From positions 1-64,000 of the IMG/VR virus record IMGVR_UViG_3300046004_000591: a stretch of DNA of 64,000 nucleotides. The stretch is one strand, 5' to 3'. The notes under the pieces were generated by a model that saw only the letters and a program-made list of their open reading frames with translations, did not search any database and was not told where the DNA came from. Below are positions 17,130 through 24,811 of the stretch, piece by piece (the first letter of the stretch is position 1; every line of letters starts with the position of its first letter). The DNA comes from a virus. The translations under genes were made by a program, and so were the position numbers.

Positions 17130-17492
17130 TTATTCGCTTGTTAGATATACATTATAACCTTGTTTGTTATATTCATCAAGGAGTTTCCTATTACGTTCAT
17201 GGTCTTCTGTTGAATAATTATAACAGAATTCATCTTTCTTAAATTCTTCCCATTCCTCGATGAGTTCAATGCTGAATTTTACATATCCATCAACATGATA
17301 TTTCATATCATTACGTTTAAATACCATCTCAAGGAATTTATAATCAATTTCTTCCAACCGCATCGGAGCAACGATAACACCTTCATTATCTTGTTCAATA
17401 TAATCAAACAGATGCCAATTTTCATCAATACAATATGTTTCTAAATCATAACGTTCTTTTTTAGTTTTATAGAATCCTACATAGTTATTCAT
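17130..17492 (-). CDS. Unknown acidic protein
   Basis: 120 residues, rich in Glu, Asp, Tyr and Asn (ENWHLFDYIEQDNEGVIV). Starts behind CAGGAG eleven bases upstream of topoisomerase in the same direction. A TATAAT at 17521-17526 (minus) may give it a promoter. No recognisable family. Confidence 0.55.
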   Translation of the reverse strand: MNNYVGFYKTKKERYDLETYCIDENWHLFDYIEQDNEGVIVAPMRLEEIDYKFLEMVFKRNDMKYHVDGYVKFSIELIEEWEEFKKDEFCYNYSTEDHERNRKLLDEYNKQGYNVYLTSE

Positions 17493-17562
17493 ATATTTCT
17501 CCTGTATAAAATGAATGTTTATTATACTTTGAATTTCATCTTAAGATATAAAAATTTTATCC

Positions 17563-17598
17563 AATAAAAATCCCATCAACTTTTCAGCGGATGGGATT
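17563..17598 (-). terminator. Rho-independent terminator
   Basis: AATCCCATC/GATGGGATT with T-run, minus strand; ends the gene at 17604. Virtually identical to the terminator at 12825, which follows a paralogous gene. Confidence 0.8.
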
Positions 17599-17603
17599 CT
17601 AAT

Positions 17604-17885
17604 TTATTTCTCTACGTGGATGACACCAACGACTCCACCTTTTTCAGATGTATTTGGATGTCCATTCACATTTTTATAACCTTGTTTTTCTAAGAATTTA
17701 ACGACCGTATCGATAACTTCTTTTTCATTTTCAACATCCTTTACGTCAACTTTGAAATCTTTATCTTTAGATTTCACGTCAACCTTATCACCATCAACAG
17801 TCACAGCAAACATGATTTTACTTTCGTCTATACGACCAGCAAATTCTTCCATCACCGTTTGTTTAAATTGTTCGAATGCACTCAT
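17604..17885 (-). CDS. Putative internal head protein (capsid-targeting-like N-terminus)
   Basis: 93 residues. The N-terminus MSAFEQFKQTVMEEFAGR is almost identical to that of the gene at 19746 and similar to the gene at 12885. It resembles the T4 internal-protein targeting peptide MKTYQEFIAEA in layout (M-x-T/A-F-x-x-F). The rest alternates Lys and Asp (VDGDKVDVKSKDKDFKVDVK) and is unrelated to the paralogues. Inference: the N-terminal tag sends different small cargos into the prohead. A terminator follows. Confidence 0.6.
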   Translation of the reverse strand: MSAFEQFKQTVMEEFAGRIDESKIMFAVTVDGDKVDVKSKDKDFKVDVKDVENEKEVIDTVVKFLEKQGYKNVNGHPNTSEKGGVVGVIHVEK

Positions 17886-17898
17886 TTTAGTTTTCCTT

Positions 17899-19647
17899 TC
17901 ATAGTTTGTTTAATTTTCTTGATTTAATCCAATTGTTATCTATATCATGATTCTCGTTGATATATTTTGATTGTATTAAATCACCGTTACTCAATAACAC
18001 ATTTTCGTTTTCGCCAACAGATATGTATAATTCACCGAACCATATCTTAATCATTCGAGATGATGTATTCATTGAATTCCTAATTTCATCTCGTTTGGAA
18101 TTATCTACAGATCCTGAAATATAATGAATCTCTCTGTCGGGGCATTTTTCCTTTAACATTTTGTATAGAGGTAATCCATGTTTCTCAACATATTGAAATA
18201 ACACCAAAGTTGTTTCTTGTTGAGACGCAGCTAGATTAACAATAAATTTGTTACGTTTATCATTTTGGACCAACCAATCAATTTCCTTCTGATATTCGGT
18301 TTTGGTCAATAACTTCTTTGTATCTGAATCATAATTCAACAGGATACATGAAATGTCTAATGTAGTAACACTATTCTCATCCATTAGTTCTTTGGTCGTA
18401 ATGACCTTGTACACTTTACCAAATAAACCCGTTAATTGTAATTCGGAGATTTGTTTTCCATCTAATGTACCAGTCGTTCCTATTCTGATGGAAGTGTTTG
18501 GCATATTGTTTAGTAATTTTGTTACAACAGCAGCTTTGTATAGATGTGATTCGTCGCCTATTAAAACATCCAAATTTTCAAAGAATTGTAATTGATGTTT
18601 TATGTTCTGTAAAGTTTGCCATGTAGAAATAGCGCAATCTAAATCAAGATGACATTTATGACCAGAATAAATCTTATTACAATGTTTATCTACATTCCAA
18701 CCATTATGGGAAGAATAATCTTTAAAATCACCAAACATCTGGTCAACTAACATTGTACTCGGGACAATGATTAAACATTTTAAATTGTGTTCAATATACC
18801 ATCGTATAATCGCATATATTATCACAGATTTTCCAGAATTGTGATGTAATATATCATTATGGAAATATGATTCATGGTCTGCATCTATCGAAAAATCTAT
18901 CCATTCTTGTGGTTCCAATTTATTGATTTTGGTAACTTTTTTATTACCAAAATCGTCTCCTATTTTAACATCAATTGAATCTATCCAATTATCGTTTAAA
19001 TACATTAAATGATTATTTGCTGCCTTTATTGGTGTTGAATTATCTTCGAAGTGAATTTCTATACCATTCCCAAATTTTCTATATGTTTCTGTTATTTTTT
19101 CATAACCAGAAGGGGTGTTAATTTTTGGATTTACTCCATTTTTAACTAGGGAATCGAGTTCTAATAATGTTATTGATTTTTTTGTATTATCAAATAAAAC
19201 TTCAATTTCGGTATTTGGGTCTAAACAAGACGTGGGAGAGACGCAGATTATACGTTTGTTTTTAATTGATTCATATATAGCAGAAAGCTGATAATCTCTG
19301 ACATCAAGTTTTACGCCACGAGAATGTATATTCAAACTGTTAACAAATCTTTCAATATCAGAATATGTTACATCAACTTGTTCAATAATTTCATTTTCTA
19401 ATTGTATTTGATAATCATTTATTCTGGCAAATTTCTCTATGTAAGAAAATAATCCTACATGAATCTTTTTATTAGATTGAGAATACAATCTAATTTTACC
19501 ATCCCATAGACGATTCCTCACTCTTGGATCGAACTTTGCTCCAGGTGACATGAATGAAAAGTATTCATACATTTCTTGTTCAATTCCAAATTCTGACGTA
19601 ACGTATAGAAACGCTTCGTCTAGTTTTCTCACTTTGATAATAGTCAT
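17899..19647 (-). CDS. uvsW: UvsW-like helicase with intein and atypical C-terminus
   Basis: 582 residues; 452 without the intein, against about 500 in T4 UvsW. An N-terminal substrate-binding region (residues 1-110) is followed by the Walker A motif PTS/SGKS split by the intein, then motif II GDESHLY and motif III GTTGTL. The second RecA domain begins normally (TTLVLFQYVEKHG, IHYISGSVDNSKRDEI). It then changes after about residue 530 to IKIWFGELYISVGENENVLL, which lacks motifs V and VI. Recombination or fork-remodelling helicase activity is therefore uncertain. Confidence 0.85.
   Translation of the reverse strand: MTIIKVRKLDEAFLYVTSEFGIEQEMYEYFSFMSPGAKFDPRVRNRLWDGKIRLYSQSNKKIHVGLFSYIEKFARINDYQIQLENEIIEQVDVTYSDIERFVNSLNIHSRGVKLDVRDYQLSAIYESIKNKRIICVSPTSCLDPNTEIEVLFDNTKKSITLLELDSLVKNGVNPKINTPSGYEKITETYRKFGNGIEIHFEDNSTPIKAANNHLMYLNDNWIDSIDVKIGDDFGNKKVTKINKLEPQEWIDFSIDADHESYFHNDILHHNSGKSVIIYAIIRWYIEHNLKCLIIVPSTMLVDQMFGDFKDYSSHNGWNVDKHCNKIYSGHKCHLDLDCAISTWQTLQNIKHQLQFFENLDVLIGDESHLYKAAVVTKLLNNMPNTSIRIGTTGTLDGKQISELQLTGLFGKVYKVITTKELMDENSVTTLDISCILLNYDSDTKKLLTKTEYQKEIDWLVQNDKRNKFIVNLAASQQETTLVLFQYVEKHGLPLYKMLKEKCPDREIHYISGSVDNSKRDEIRNSMNTSSRMIKIWFGELYISVGENENVLLSNGDLIQSKYINENHDIDNNWIKSRKLNKL
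18838..19227 (-). mobile_element. Mini-intein in UvsW P-loop (130 aa)
   Basis: Residues 141-270. Starts CLDPNTEIEVLFDN, ends DILHHN before Ser+1 (SGKSVIIY). Block B is degenerate (KAANNHLMY), keeping the His. No endonuclease domain. It splits the nucleotide-binding loop between PTS and SGKS. Confidence 0.9.
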
Positions 19648-19706
19648 GTTTAAACATTTTAATGTTAATAGATGAAATTATTTATCAGTAAGAATTCTAC
19701 TAGCAT

Positions 19707-19741
19707 AAAAATCCCGTAAGACATATCATCTCACAGGATAT
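19707..19741 (-). terminator. Probable Rho-independent terminator
   Basis: Minus-strand ATCCTGT/ACGGGAT stem with one C-A mismatch and TTTTTAT tail, five bases past the stop of the gene at 19746. Confidence 0.6.
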
Positions 19742-19745
19742 TAAA

Positions 19746-20108
19746 TTAAAGTTCGTATTTGTCGTCTAAGATAGAAGGATAAGGTTTATCATTTTTAATG
19801 GCAGCAGCTAGATCTAACGCATAAACTTTGGCATTGTTTAACTTAACAAATACCCATCTACGAGTATCATGCGATTGTTCACCAACTGAATATGACATTT
19901 TCTCACCATAGCATACAGACCATTCTTTATGTTCAGTCTGTAGGATATCAACAACGGTTTCTGGTATATCCCATTTATCTGTGTCAATAACGATTCTATA
20001 CCATTTAGGACTAATCTTTTTGACTACCAATTTTGTTTGTTTTTCTTCATTCAATCGACCAGCAAATTCTTCCATCACCGTCTGTTTGAATTGTTCAAAT
20101 GTGTTCAT
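19746..20108 (-). CDS. Putative internal head protein (capsid-targeting-like N-terminus)
   Basis: 120 residues. Starts MNTFEQFKQTVMEEFAGR, shared with the gene at 17604. The body (LVVKKISPKWYRIVIDTDKW to AAAIKNDKPYPSIL) is a different small alpha/beta-type domain of unknown function. The pattern of one conserved N-terminus on different bodies supports a packaging tag. It ends at its own terminator. Confidence 0.6.
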   Translation of the reverse strand: MNTFEQFKQTVMEEFAGRLNEEKQTKLVVKKISPKWYRIVIDTDKWDIPETVVDILQTEHKEWSVCYGEKMSYSVGEQSHDTRRWVFVKLNNAKVYALDLAAAIKNDKPYPSILDDKYEL

Positions 20109-20136
20109 TCTCTTACTCCATAAAATTTATAATTAT

Positions 20137-20286
20137 TTAGGGATAATAATGTTCGTTAGACATTTGAGTCACAACAATGTCGTAGTATTCGCGAAGAGTG
20201 ATTCCTTCGTAATCAAGATCTTTCAATAAATCTTCATCAACGTATTTCAAAAATTGTTCAAATGTTAATTGTGTATTGTTTGACAT
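20137..20286 (-). CDS. Small acidic protein, possible fourth tagged cargo
   Basis: 49 residues (MSNNTQLTFEQFLKYVDEDL). The LTFEQFLKYV segment echoes the TFEQFKQTV motif of neighbouring genes. Starts 28 bases upstream of the gene at 19746 in the same transcript, downstream of the promoter at 20325. Function unknown. Confidence 0.5.
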   Translation of the reverse strand: MSNNTQLTFEQFLKYVDEDLLKDLDYEGITLREYYDIVVTQMSNEHYYP

Positions 20287-20324
20287 GTTATAATCATCCT
20301 ATGTAAGATTTTAATTTACATTCT

Positions 20325-20352
20325 ATTATAATGATTATCTTTAATGTCGAAA
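20325..20352 (-). promoter_or_regulatory. TTTCGA-16-TATAAT promoter
   Basis: Minus strand TCTTTCGA, 16 bases, TATAATAGAA. It would transcribe the genes at 20137 and 19746. Confidence 0.7.
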
Positions 20353-20359
20353 GACTTTT

Positions 20360-20712
20360 CTATAACATTTCCAAATCAATTTTAATGTTACAATTCTTAT
20401 TCATATCCCATAAATCAAATGTTGGTTCGCCTTCAGAGAAATCTCCTTTCTGCAATAATGTACACCAACCATTTGATTGTTTTGGATAATCATAATTTAT
20501 ATGATGATACGGGCAAACCTTGTATCTACCATCAATAAATGTATAACAATGTTCACCTTCTGGTATTCCTATTGTTGGAACCGTATCAGGATGTTTTAGA
20601 TTGAAGATTTTATCTAATGTAGATTCAAGATGAGCTTTTTCAGATTCTCTCCATGTTCAATTACATTCCCTGTTCCTATTCTAATGGTAGAACAATCAAT
20701 GTTTTCATTCAT
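20360..20712 (-). pseudogene. Unknown protein gene with a single-base frameshift
   Basis: From ATG 20712 the frame MNENIDCSTIRIGTGNVIEH runs about 32 codons to a stop. Near 20655 a different frame opens (WRESEKAHLEST) and continues about 98 codons to 20360 (GEHCYTFIDGRYKVCPYHH). The total length is 353 bases, one short of a multiple of three. The second frame has no good start, so one ~117-residue protein disrupted by a one-base deletion is the simplest reading. No homopolymer marks the site. Confidence 0.5.
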
Positions 20713-20715
20713 ATA

Positions 20716-21111
20716 TTACTCCGTTAAAATAAAAGTTCGTTCAATTACATTTTCAACACCATATGCGTTGAACGTTCCTTTTTCTTTGATGAATTCAATA
20801 ATCATTTTATGTAACGCAGATACATCTTCTTTATCTAATTCCATAACGTCATCGTCACATGGTATGTAATCAAATAAACATTCATTGATACTTTCGATTA
20901 AATTCTCAGCGATATAATCTGCAGATTCTAGATAAGTCAATGGATCTACAATTTCGCCAATCTCAACTGTAATTTCATCACCAATCCCATCATCTCCATA
21001 ATAATTGAATTTTGCGTCATCCATCACATCTTCTATAGAATCAACTACAGAATCGAATGAACCATGGAACATTTCTTCATGAGAATATTTGTAACATAAT
21101 TTCACTGACAT
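20716..21111 (-). CDS. Unknown acidic protein
   Basis: 131 residues, strongly acidic (GDDGIGDEITVEIGEIVDP; DYIPCDDDVMELDKED). It starts inside the last codons of the small membrane protein gene at 21102. No family recognised. The repeated acid pattern could mimic DNA, as several anti-restriction proteins do, but this is speculation. Confidence 0.5.
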   Translation of the reverse strand: MSVKLCYKYSHEEMFHGSFDSVVDSIEDVMDDAKFNYYGDDGIGDEITVEIGEIVDPLTYLESADYIAENLIESINECLFDYIPCDDDVMELDKEDVSALHKMIIEFIKEKGTFNAYGVENVIERTFILTE

Positions 21112-21257
21112 ATCGTTTTACCTATTTCCAAACTAGAAAGAATCAACATACCAATAAACATAATCTTCTTAGAATTGACAAATTTACTATCATTTGTGAT
21201 TGACACACCTAATACGGCAATCAATGATATAACAAAGAAGAACAACGTCAGATACAT
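21102..21257 (-). CDS. Small membrane protein
   Basis: 51 residues with two hydrophobic helices (MYLTLFFFVISLIAVLGV and KIMFIGMLILSSL). Its start overlaps the stop of the preceding gene and its stop overlaps the following start, typical for compact phage operons. Function unknown. Confidence 0.55.
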   Translation of the reverse strand: MYLTLFFFVISLIAVLGVSITNDSKFVNSKKIMFIGMLILSSLEIGKTICQ

Positions 21258-21421
21258 TCCTTTGATCCATTCATCAAAATATATTCATGAATTTTAACAA
21301 ACATATTCAACCCTCCATATTTGTAAAATAAATCTGACATATCCAATTCTAAATCAGATTCATCTGGTTCTTCTTCGTATCCAAAATAATCAACAAGTTG
21401 TTGTAAAATTTGTTGTCTCAT
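21248..21421 (-). CDS. Unknown small protein
   Basis: 57 residues from ATG 21421 (MRQQILQQLVDYFGYEEEPD), preceded by TTTGGA; overlaps the end of the upstream gene by 32 bases. Acidic middle, hydrophobic C-terminal half. No family recognised. Confidence 0.5.
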   Translation of the reverse strand: MRQQILQQLVDYFGYEEEPDESDLELDMSDLFYKYGGLNMFVKIHEYILMNGSKECI

Positions 21422-21716
21422 ATGTTTTTCCAAATAAAATATCTGTTCCTTTACGGAGTTTCAATCTTGATTTCAATGATTCAAGACTTGATTCTTTACC
21501 ACTAATTGCATCAGAGATAGTCATTAATTGTTCAGATAGATACAATTTTAATGCTGGTAATCTTCTTGTCGATGATTGTTGAACTCCAGCAATGATGATA
21601 ACTGCTTCGTAAACATCTTGTTCAATATGTCTGATGGTAACTCTATCATGTTTCTTACTTTTATCTACGGTGTAGATTGCTGTATATTTATCAAACAACG
21701 GATTTGAGAATGACAT
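21390..21716 (-). CDS. Unknown protein
   Basis: 108 residues. The start is ATG 21716 (MSFSNPLFDKY) because an upstream in-frame ATG overlaps the ribosome site GGAGG. Basic protein with a long helix (LKLYLSEQLMTISDAISGKE). It follows the TTTCGA-type promoter at 21750 and probably heads the operon 21716-20716. Confidence 0.55.
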   Translation of the reverse strand: MSFSNPLFDKYTAIYTVDKSKKHDRVTIRHIEQDVYEAVIIIAGVQQSSTRRLPALKLYLSEQLMTISDAISGKESSLESLKSRLKLRKGTDILFGKTYETTNFTTTC

Positions 21717-21749
21717 TTTAAATTCCTCCAATTAAAAATAATATGTTCT

Positions 21750-21777
21750 ATTATATTTCAATTCATGAATATCGAAA
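21750..21777 (-). promoter_or_regulatory. TTTCGA-16-TATAAT promoter
   Basis: Minus strand TTCTTTCGA, 16 bases, TATAATAGAA, four bases beyond the stop of the CoA-type gene at 21781. Confidence 0.7.
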
Positions 21778-21780
21778 GAA

Positions 21781-23319
21781 TTATTTTACAATAAATCGTT
21801 TGGTGTCCAAATTTAATTTACCAGCTCCTCTGACAAACGATGAACTAATATGTCTTAAATCTGAATCAATCAGAACCATATCAACATACACAAACTCTTT
21901 AATTTGTTGATGCCATTCGCTTGATTCATTGTAATCTTGTACATTTCTAATCCCTCTAATCAAAATTGGTTGATACCCAACAGATTGAATCAAATCAGGA
22001 ATACATTTAACATCTAAATGTTGTTCATATTTCACCAATGTTTTAGTTGAATTCAGATTAAATTGACTTGAATCTTTGTTTGGATTCACTCCTTGTACAA
22101 GAACAACCTTATCGAATAATCGTTCTGCTTTAGTTAATACATCCATATGACCAATTGTAAATGGATTAAATGAACCACAGAACCAACCAATTTTTGGATT
22201 AAATGTATTCAACCATGAAATTGATAATTCAATTCCTCTGATATAAGAACACGAAATTGTTGTAGGATATGTTGAAATTATCTTATCTATCAATCCATTT
22301 AAAATTTTAATTCTTCCTGCTCTGTAATCAACCCAATCAATATGTTGATACTCTTTAAACATTAATTGTTCAACTTCGATGATTTCTTCATCTGTTCTAA
22401 TCCAATGAGAGATATCCGAAAGGAAGAAGTTGGAAATCTTTGGGTCAATAACTTTATAATCAGTCGATCTTATTAAACGACATAGAAGATCGATGTCTAC
22501 ATCTTCATGAATTAAATCCGAATGATACTTGATGAAATTGGAAGCTAAATCTTCATTACAAATCAATTTTGGATCGTATTGGAAATCATGATACAATGTC
22601 AATTCGCCTAATGTTCTTGTGTAATTATCTTGATAGTACAAATCCGTTAATACAGAACGAGTATGGTCAAGATTATGATACGGATTAGTTGAATATCCAT
22701 GAGATAAATCTTTAAATGTTTCCCACCGATTTATTGTATTGAACAATTCATTGATACACGATTCTTCATCGACAATGGAAATAATTGCTTGTTCAATTTT
22801 TGAACGTAATTCCATTAACGTTCCCGTTTCCAATCTTATGTCATTCAAATCATTCTTCAAAGAATTACATGTATAATTTCTCCAATAGATGTCGTCAAAA
22901 ATTGTTGTATCAATCTTACGTTTTGATTTGTTTTCTTTATGATTTGATTTTGGATCTATACAGATAATCTTATCGAATTTCTTAATGAGATTCGGATATG
23001 AAAACAACGCAGATGCTTCCACTATATGGATACCATTTGTAAATTGATTCAACAAATCAATTAAATCTTCTTCAAATAATTGACAATATTCATTGTACAA
23101 TTTCATGTCTGAAAACACTTCTTTAATGATTCTTTCTTTTGACATAGTATCTACATTAAAATGTTTCTGGAAGAACGATACTTTGTCAACATTAAATGAT
23201 TTACAATATTCATCTAAATCGTGATATGTTGCTGATATTGTAGTATCATTTCTTGATTTCAACATCTGAATCGCTTTTGATTTGCCTGATGCGACAGGTC
23301 CTGTAATTCCGATAATCAT
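21781..23319 (-). CDS. CoaE-HD-CoaD fusion: predicted coenzyme A metabolism enzyme
   Basis: 512 residues with three domains. Residues 1-180 resemble dephospho-CoA kinase: P-loop GPVASGKS at 7-14, DLDEY near 34, VEASALFSYP and FDKIICID. Residues 185-350 form an HD phosphohydrolase: YHNLDHTR at 214-221, HD at 244-245, NEDLAS, and SDISHW near 301. Residues 377-512 match phosphopantetheine adenylyltransferase: GSFNPFTIGHMD at 382, LIRGIRNVQDYN at 453, ISSSFVRG at 491. CoaD and CoaE catalyse the last two steps of CoA synthesis. The HD substrate is unknown. The start ATG follows TAAAGAGAG. Possible alternatives are related nucleotide kinase and transferase activities, for instance on NAD precursors, but the CoaD motifs are specific. 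Confidence 0.82.
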   Translation of the reverse strand: MIIGITGPVASGKSKAIQMLKSRNDTTISATYHDLDEYCKSFNVDKVSFFQKHFNVDTMSKERIIKEVFSDMKLYNEYCQLFEEDLIDLLNQFTNGIHIVEASALFSYPNLIKKFDKIICIDPKSNHKENKSKRKIDTTIFDDIYWRNYTCNSLKNDLNDIRLETGTLMELRSKIEQAIISIVDEESCINELFNTINRWETFKDLSHGYSTNPYHNLDHTRSVLTDLYYQDNYTRTLGELTLYHDFQYDPKLICNEDLASNFIKYHSDLIHEDVDIDLLCRLIRSTDYKVIDPKISNFFLSDISHWIRTDEEIIEVEQLMFKEYQHIDWVDYRAGRIKILNGLIDKIISTYPTTISCSYIRGIELSISWLNTFNPKIGWFCGSFNPFTIGHMDVLTKAERLFDKVVLVQGVNPNKDSSQFNLNSTKTLVKYEQHLDVKCIPDLIQSVGYQPILIRGIRNVQDYNESSEWHQQIKEFVYVDMVLIDSDLRHISSSFVRGAGKLNLDTKRFIVK

Positions 23320-23336
23320 TTATTCTCTCTTTAAAT

Positions 23337-23582
23337 TTATAATCTATTGTCATTTAAAAACATTCTATCTATCTTTAATTTTTGTTCTATTCCACAATTC
23401 ATGAATTTAGCGTATCCATTATTGTTAACAAAACATTTAAGAATTTCGTCAGTGATATATTTCGAACTGATATTTCCCCTTAGATCTTCGAATGTCAGAA
23501 ACTTATAAAATGATGCAATGTTTGTAATACCATCAACAGACGAAACGTAAATCATGTAAATTAAAATGGGTTCTTTCTTCAT
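23337..23582 (-). CDS. Unknown small protein
   Basis: 81 residues; N-terminal hydrophobic stretch (EPILIYMIYVSSVDGI) then a mixed domain. In an operon with the CoaE-HD-CoaD gene (17 bases upstream of it). Function unknown. Confidence 0.55.
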   Translation of the reverse strand: MKKEPILIYMIYVSSVDGITNIASFYKFLTFEDLRGNISSKYITDEILKCFVNNNGYAKFMNCGIEQKLKIDRMFLNDNRL

Positions 23583-23591
23583 TTTTGTTCC

Positions 23592-23879
23592 TTAGTTATT
23601 TGGTAGTCTAACTTTAACATCTTCAATTTTATGTAAAGATGTAAATCCCCATTCCAATAATTCACCATATTCAATTTCTGTTTCCGAAGAATCATATACA
23701 TTGACAATCTTTGTTTTGAATGTTGGGATGAAATCTTTTAACATTTCCCATTTACTCCACCCTTTACCGAAACCATTAAATCCATACATTCTGTAATACC
23801 ATGATTGATTTTCGCCTTGAGATACATGAACTTGTCTACCAAAGGAATCATGACCTGAGAAAAATTGTAATGATTTCAT
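23592..23879 (-). CDS. Unknown small protein
   Basis: 95 residues, aromatic-rich (WYYRMYGFNGFGKGWSKWEM). First gene after the TTTCGA-type promoter at 23913, so it heads the operon 23879-21781. No family recognised. Confidence 0.55.
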   Translation of the reverse strand: MKSLQFFSGHDSFGRQVHVSQGENQSWYYRMYGFNGFGKGWSKWEMLKDFIPTFKTKIVNVYDSSETEIEYGELLEWGFTSLHKIEDVKVRLPNN

Positions 23880-23912
23880 TTTGTTTACCTCTAAAATGTT
23901 ATTGATGATTCT

Positions 23913-23940
23913 ATTATAACGATTTTGTCAAACATCGAAA
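23913..23940 (-). promoter_or_regulatory. TTTCGA-16-TATAAT promoter
   Basis: Minus strand GTCTTTCGA, 16 bases, TATAATAGAA. It sits directly beyond the terminator at 23957, a terminator-promoter cassette that isolates the operon containing the CoaE-HD-CoaD gene. Confidence 0.72.
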
Positions 23941-23956
23941 GACTTTTCTTTATCCA

Positions 23957-23996
23957 ATAAAAATCCCATTAGAATTTTACATCTAATGGGATTTTT
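23957..23996. terminator. Bidirectional Rho-independent terminator
   Basis: AAAAATCCCATTAGA and TCTAATGGGATTTTT form a strong stem with T-runs on both strands, right after the GNAT gene stop. Confidence 0.85.
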
Positions 23997-23997
23997 G

Positions 23998-24366
23998 TTA
24001 TTTCTTTGGAAATCTGTACATTGATTCAGAGATTTCAAAGTCTTTGTTCTTACCTTTGTTTTCAACAAAATCGAACTTCTTATAAAATTTAATCAATTTG
24101 TTGACATTGCCGCCGAACTCATCCGATGGAGTCAATACAATTAATTGTTTGGAATTATCTGCATAATCAACTATACGTTTCATTGCTTTAGAACCAAGAC
24201 CTTGATTTCTTGATTCTTTTGGAACAACAATTTTTGTTAATTCAATGATGTTATTCTTTTGGAATATATTGACAGCAACTCCAAGATTTTCTAACGACAT
24301 CTTTAACGATTGAATTGATAAATCAACACCCTCAATCAATTTCCAATACTCTAAAAATGATAACAT
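23998..24366 (-). CDS. GNAT acetyltransferase with capsid-targeting-like N-terminus
   Basis: 122 residues. ELTKIVVPKESRNQGLGSKAMKRI is the GNAT acetyl-CoA-binding loop (R/Q-x-x-G-x-G/A), followed by LIVLTPSDEFGGN and KFYKKFDFVEN, the usual C-terminal motif. The N-terminus MLSFLEYWKLIEG has the form of T4 capsid-targeting peptides and includes LIE/G, which fits the gp21 protease site rule L/I-x-E. It may be packaged and injected; the acetylation target is unknown. Overlaps tightly with uvsY upstream. Confidence 0.75.
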   Translation of the reverse strand: MLSFLEYWKLIEGVDLSIQSLKMSLENLGVAVNIFQKNNIIELTKIVVPKESRNQGLGSKAMKRIVDYADNSKQLIVLTPSDEFGGNVNKLIKFYKKFDFVENKGKNKDFEISESMYRFPKK

Positions 24367-24367
24367 G

Positions 24368-24805
24368 TTATCCCCCTGCCATGAATTTCATATGGTCTAT
24401 GCTGTTACGGATATCCCATTGTCTTGATTTGATTGCATTCATGATTGATTCAACTAGGCCAACCATTATGTTCATGTATTCAATTCTTGCTTCTATCTGA
24501 GCAAGATCTTTGTCACCCTTCAGATGTTCATCCATCTCAGATTTAATGGGTTTTGCATAACCCCATTGTTCTAAATTATTGTCTTGGAGTTCCTGTCTGG
24601 TTAATTCCCCTCGATAATAACGAAACTTTAATTGACGCATAACAGAATAATCTGTTTTCAATTTAATCAATTTCATTTTAGAATCAATTAAAATCCTAAC
24701 ATATTTGGCATGTAATTTAGGAGTCTTCAATGATTCATCACCAAGTTTGGATGAATCTAATTCGGAATCAGAATCCCACATATCTTGAATTTCTTGTATA
24801 TTCAT
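24368..24805 (-). CDS. uvsY: Recombination mediator UvsY-like
   Basis: 145 residues versus 137 in T4. Matching features: an N-terminal IDSTKL-like D-SSKLG, a central YYRGELT (T4 YYSGRGD), KGDKDLAQIEARIEYMNI (T4 SADKDVLKVDTSLQYWGI) and the C-terminal MNAIKSRQWDIRNSIDHMKF (T4 LDAIKSRGFAIKHIQDMRAF). It loads UvsX recombinase on gp32-coated single-stranded DNA. Confidence 0.88.
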   Translation of the reverse strand: MNIQEIQDMWDSDSELDSSKLGDESLKTPKLHAKYVRILIDSKMKLIKLKTDYSVMRQLKFRYYRGELTRQELQDNNLEQWGYAKPIKSEMDEHLKGDKDLAQIEARIEYMNIMVGLVESIMNAIKSRQWDIRNSIDHMKFMAGG

Positions 24806-24811
24806 CTATTC

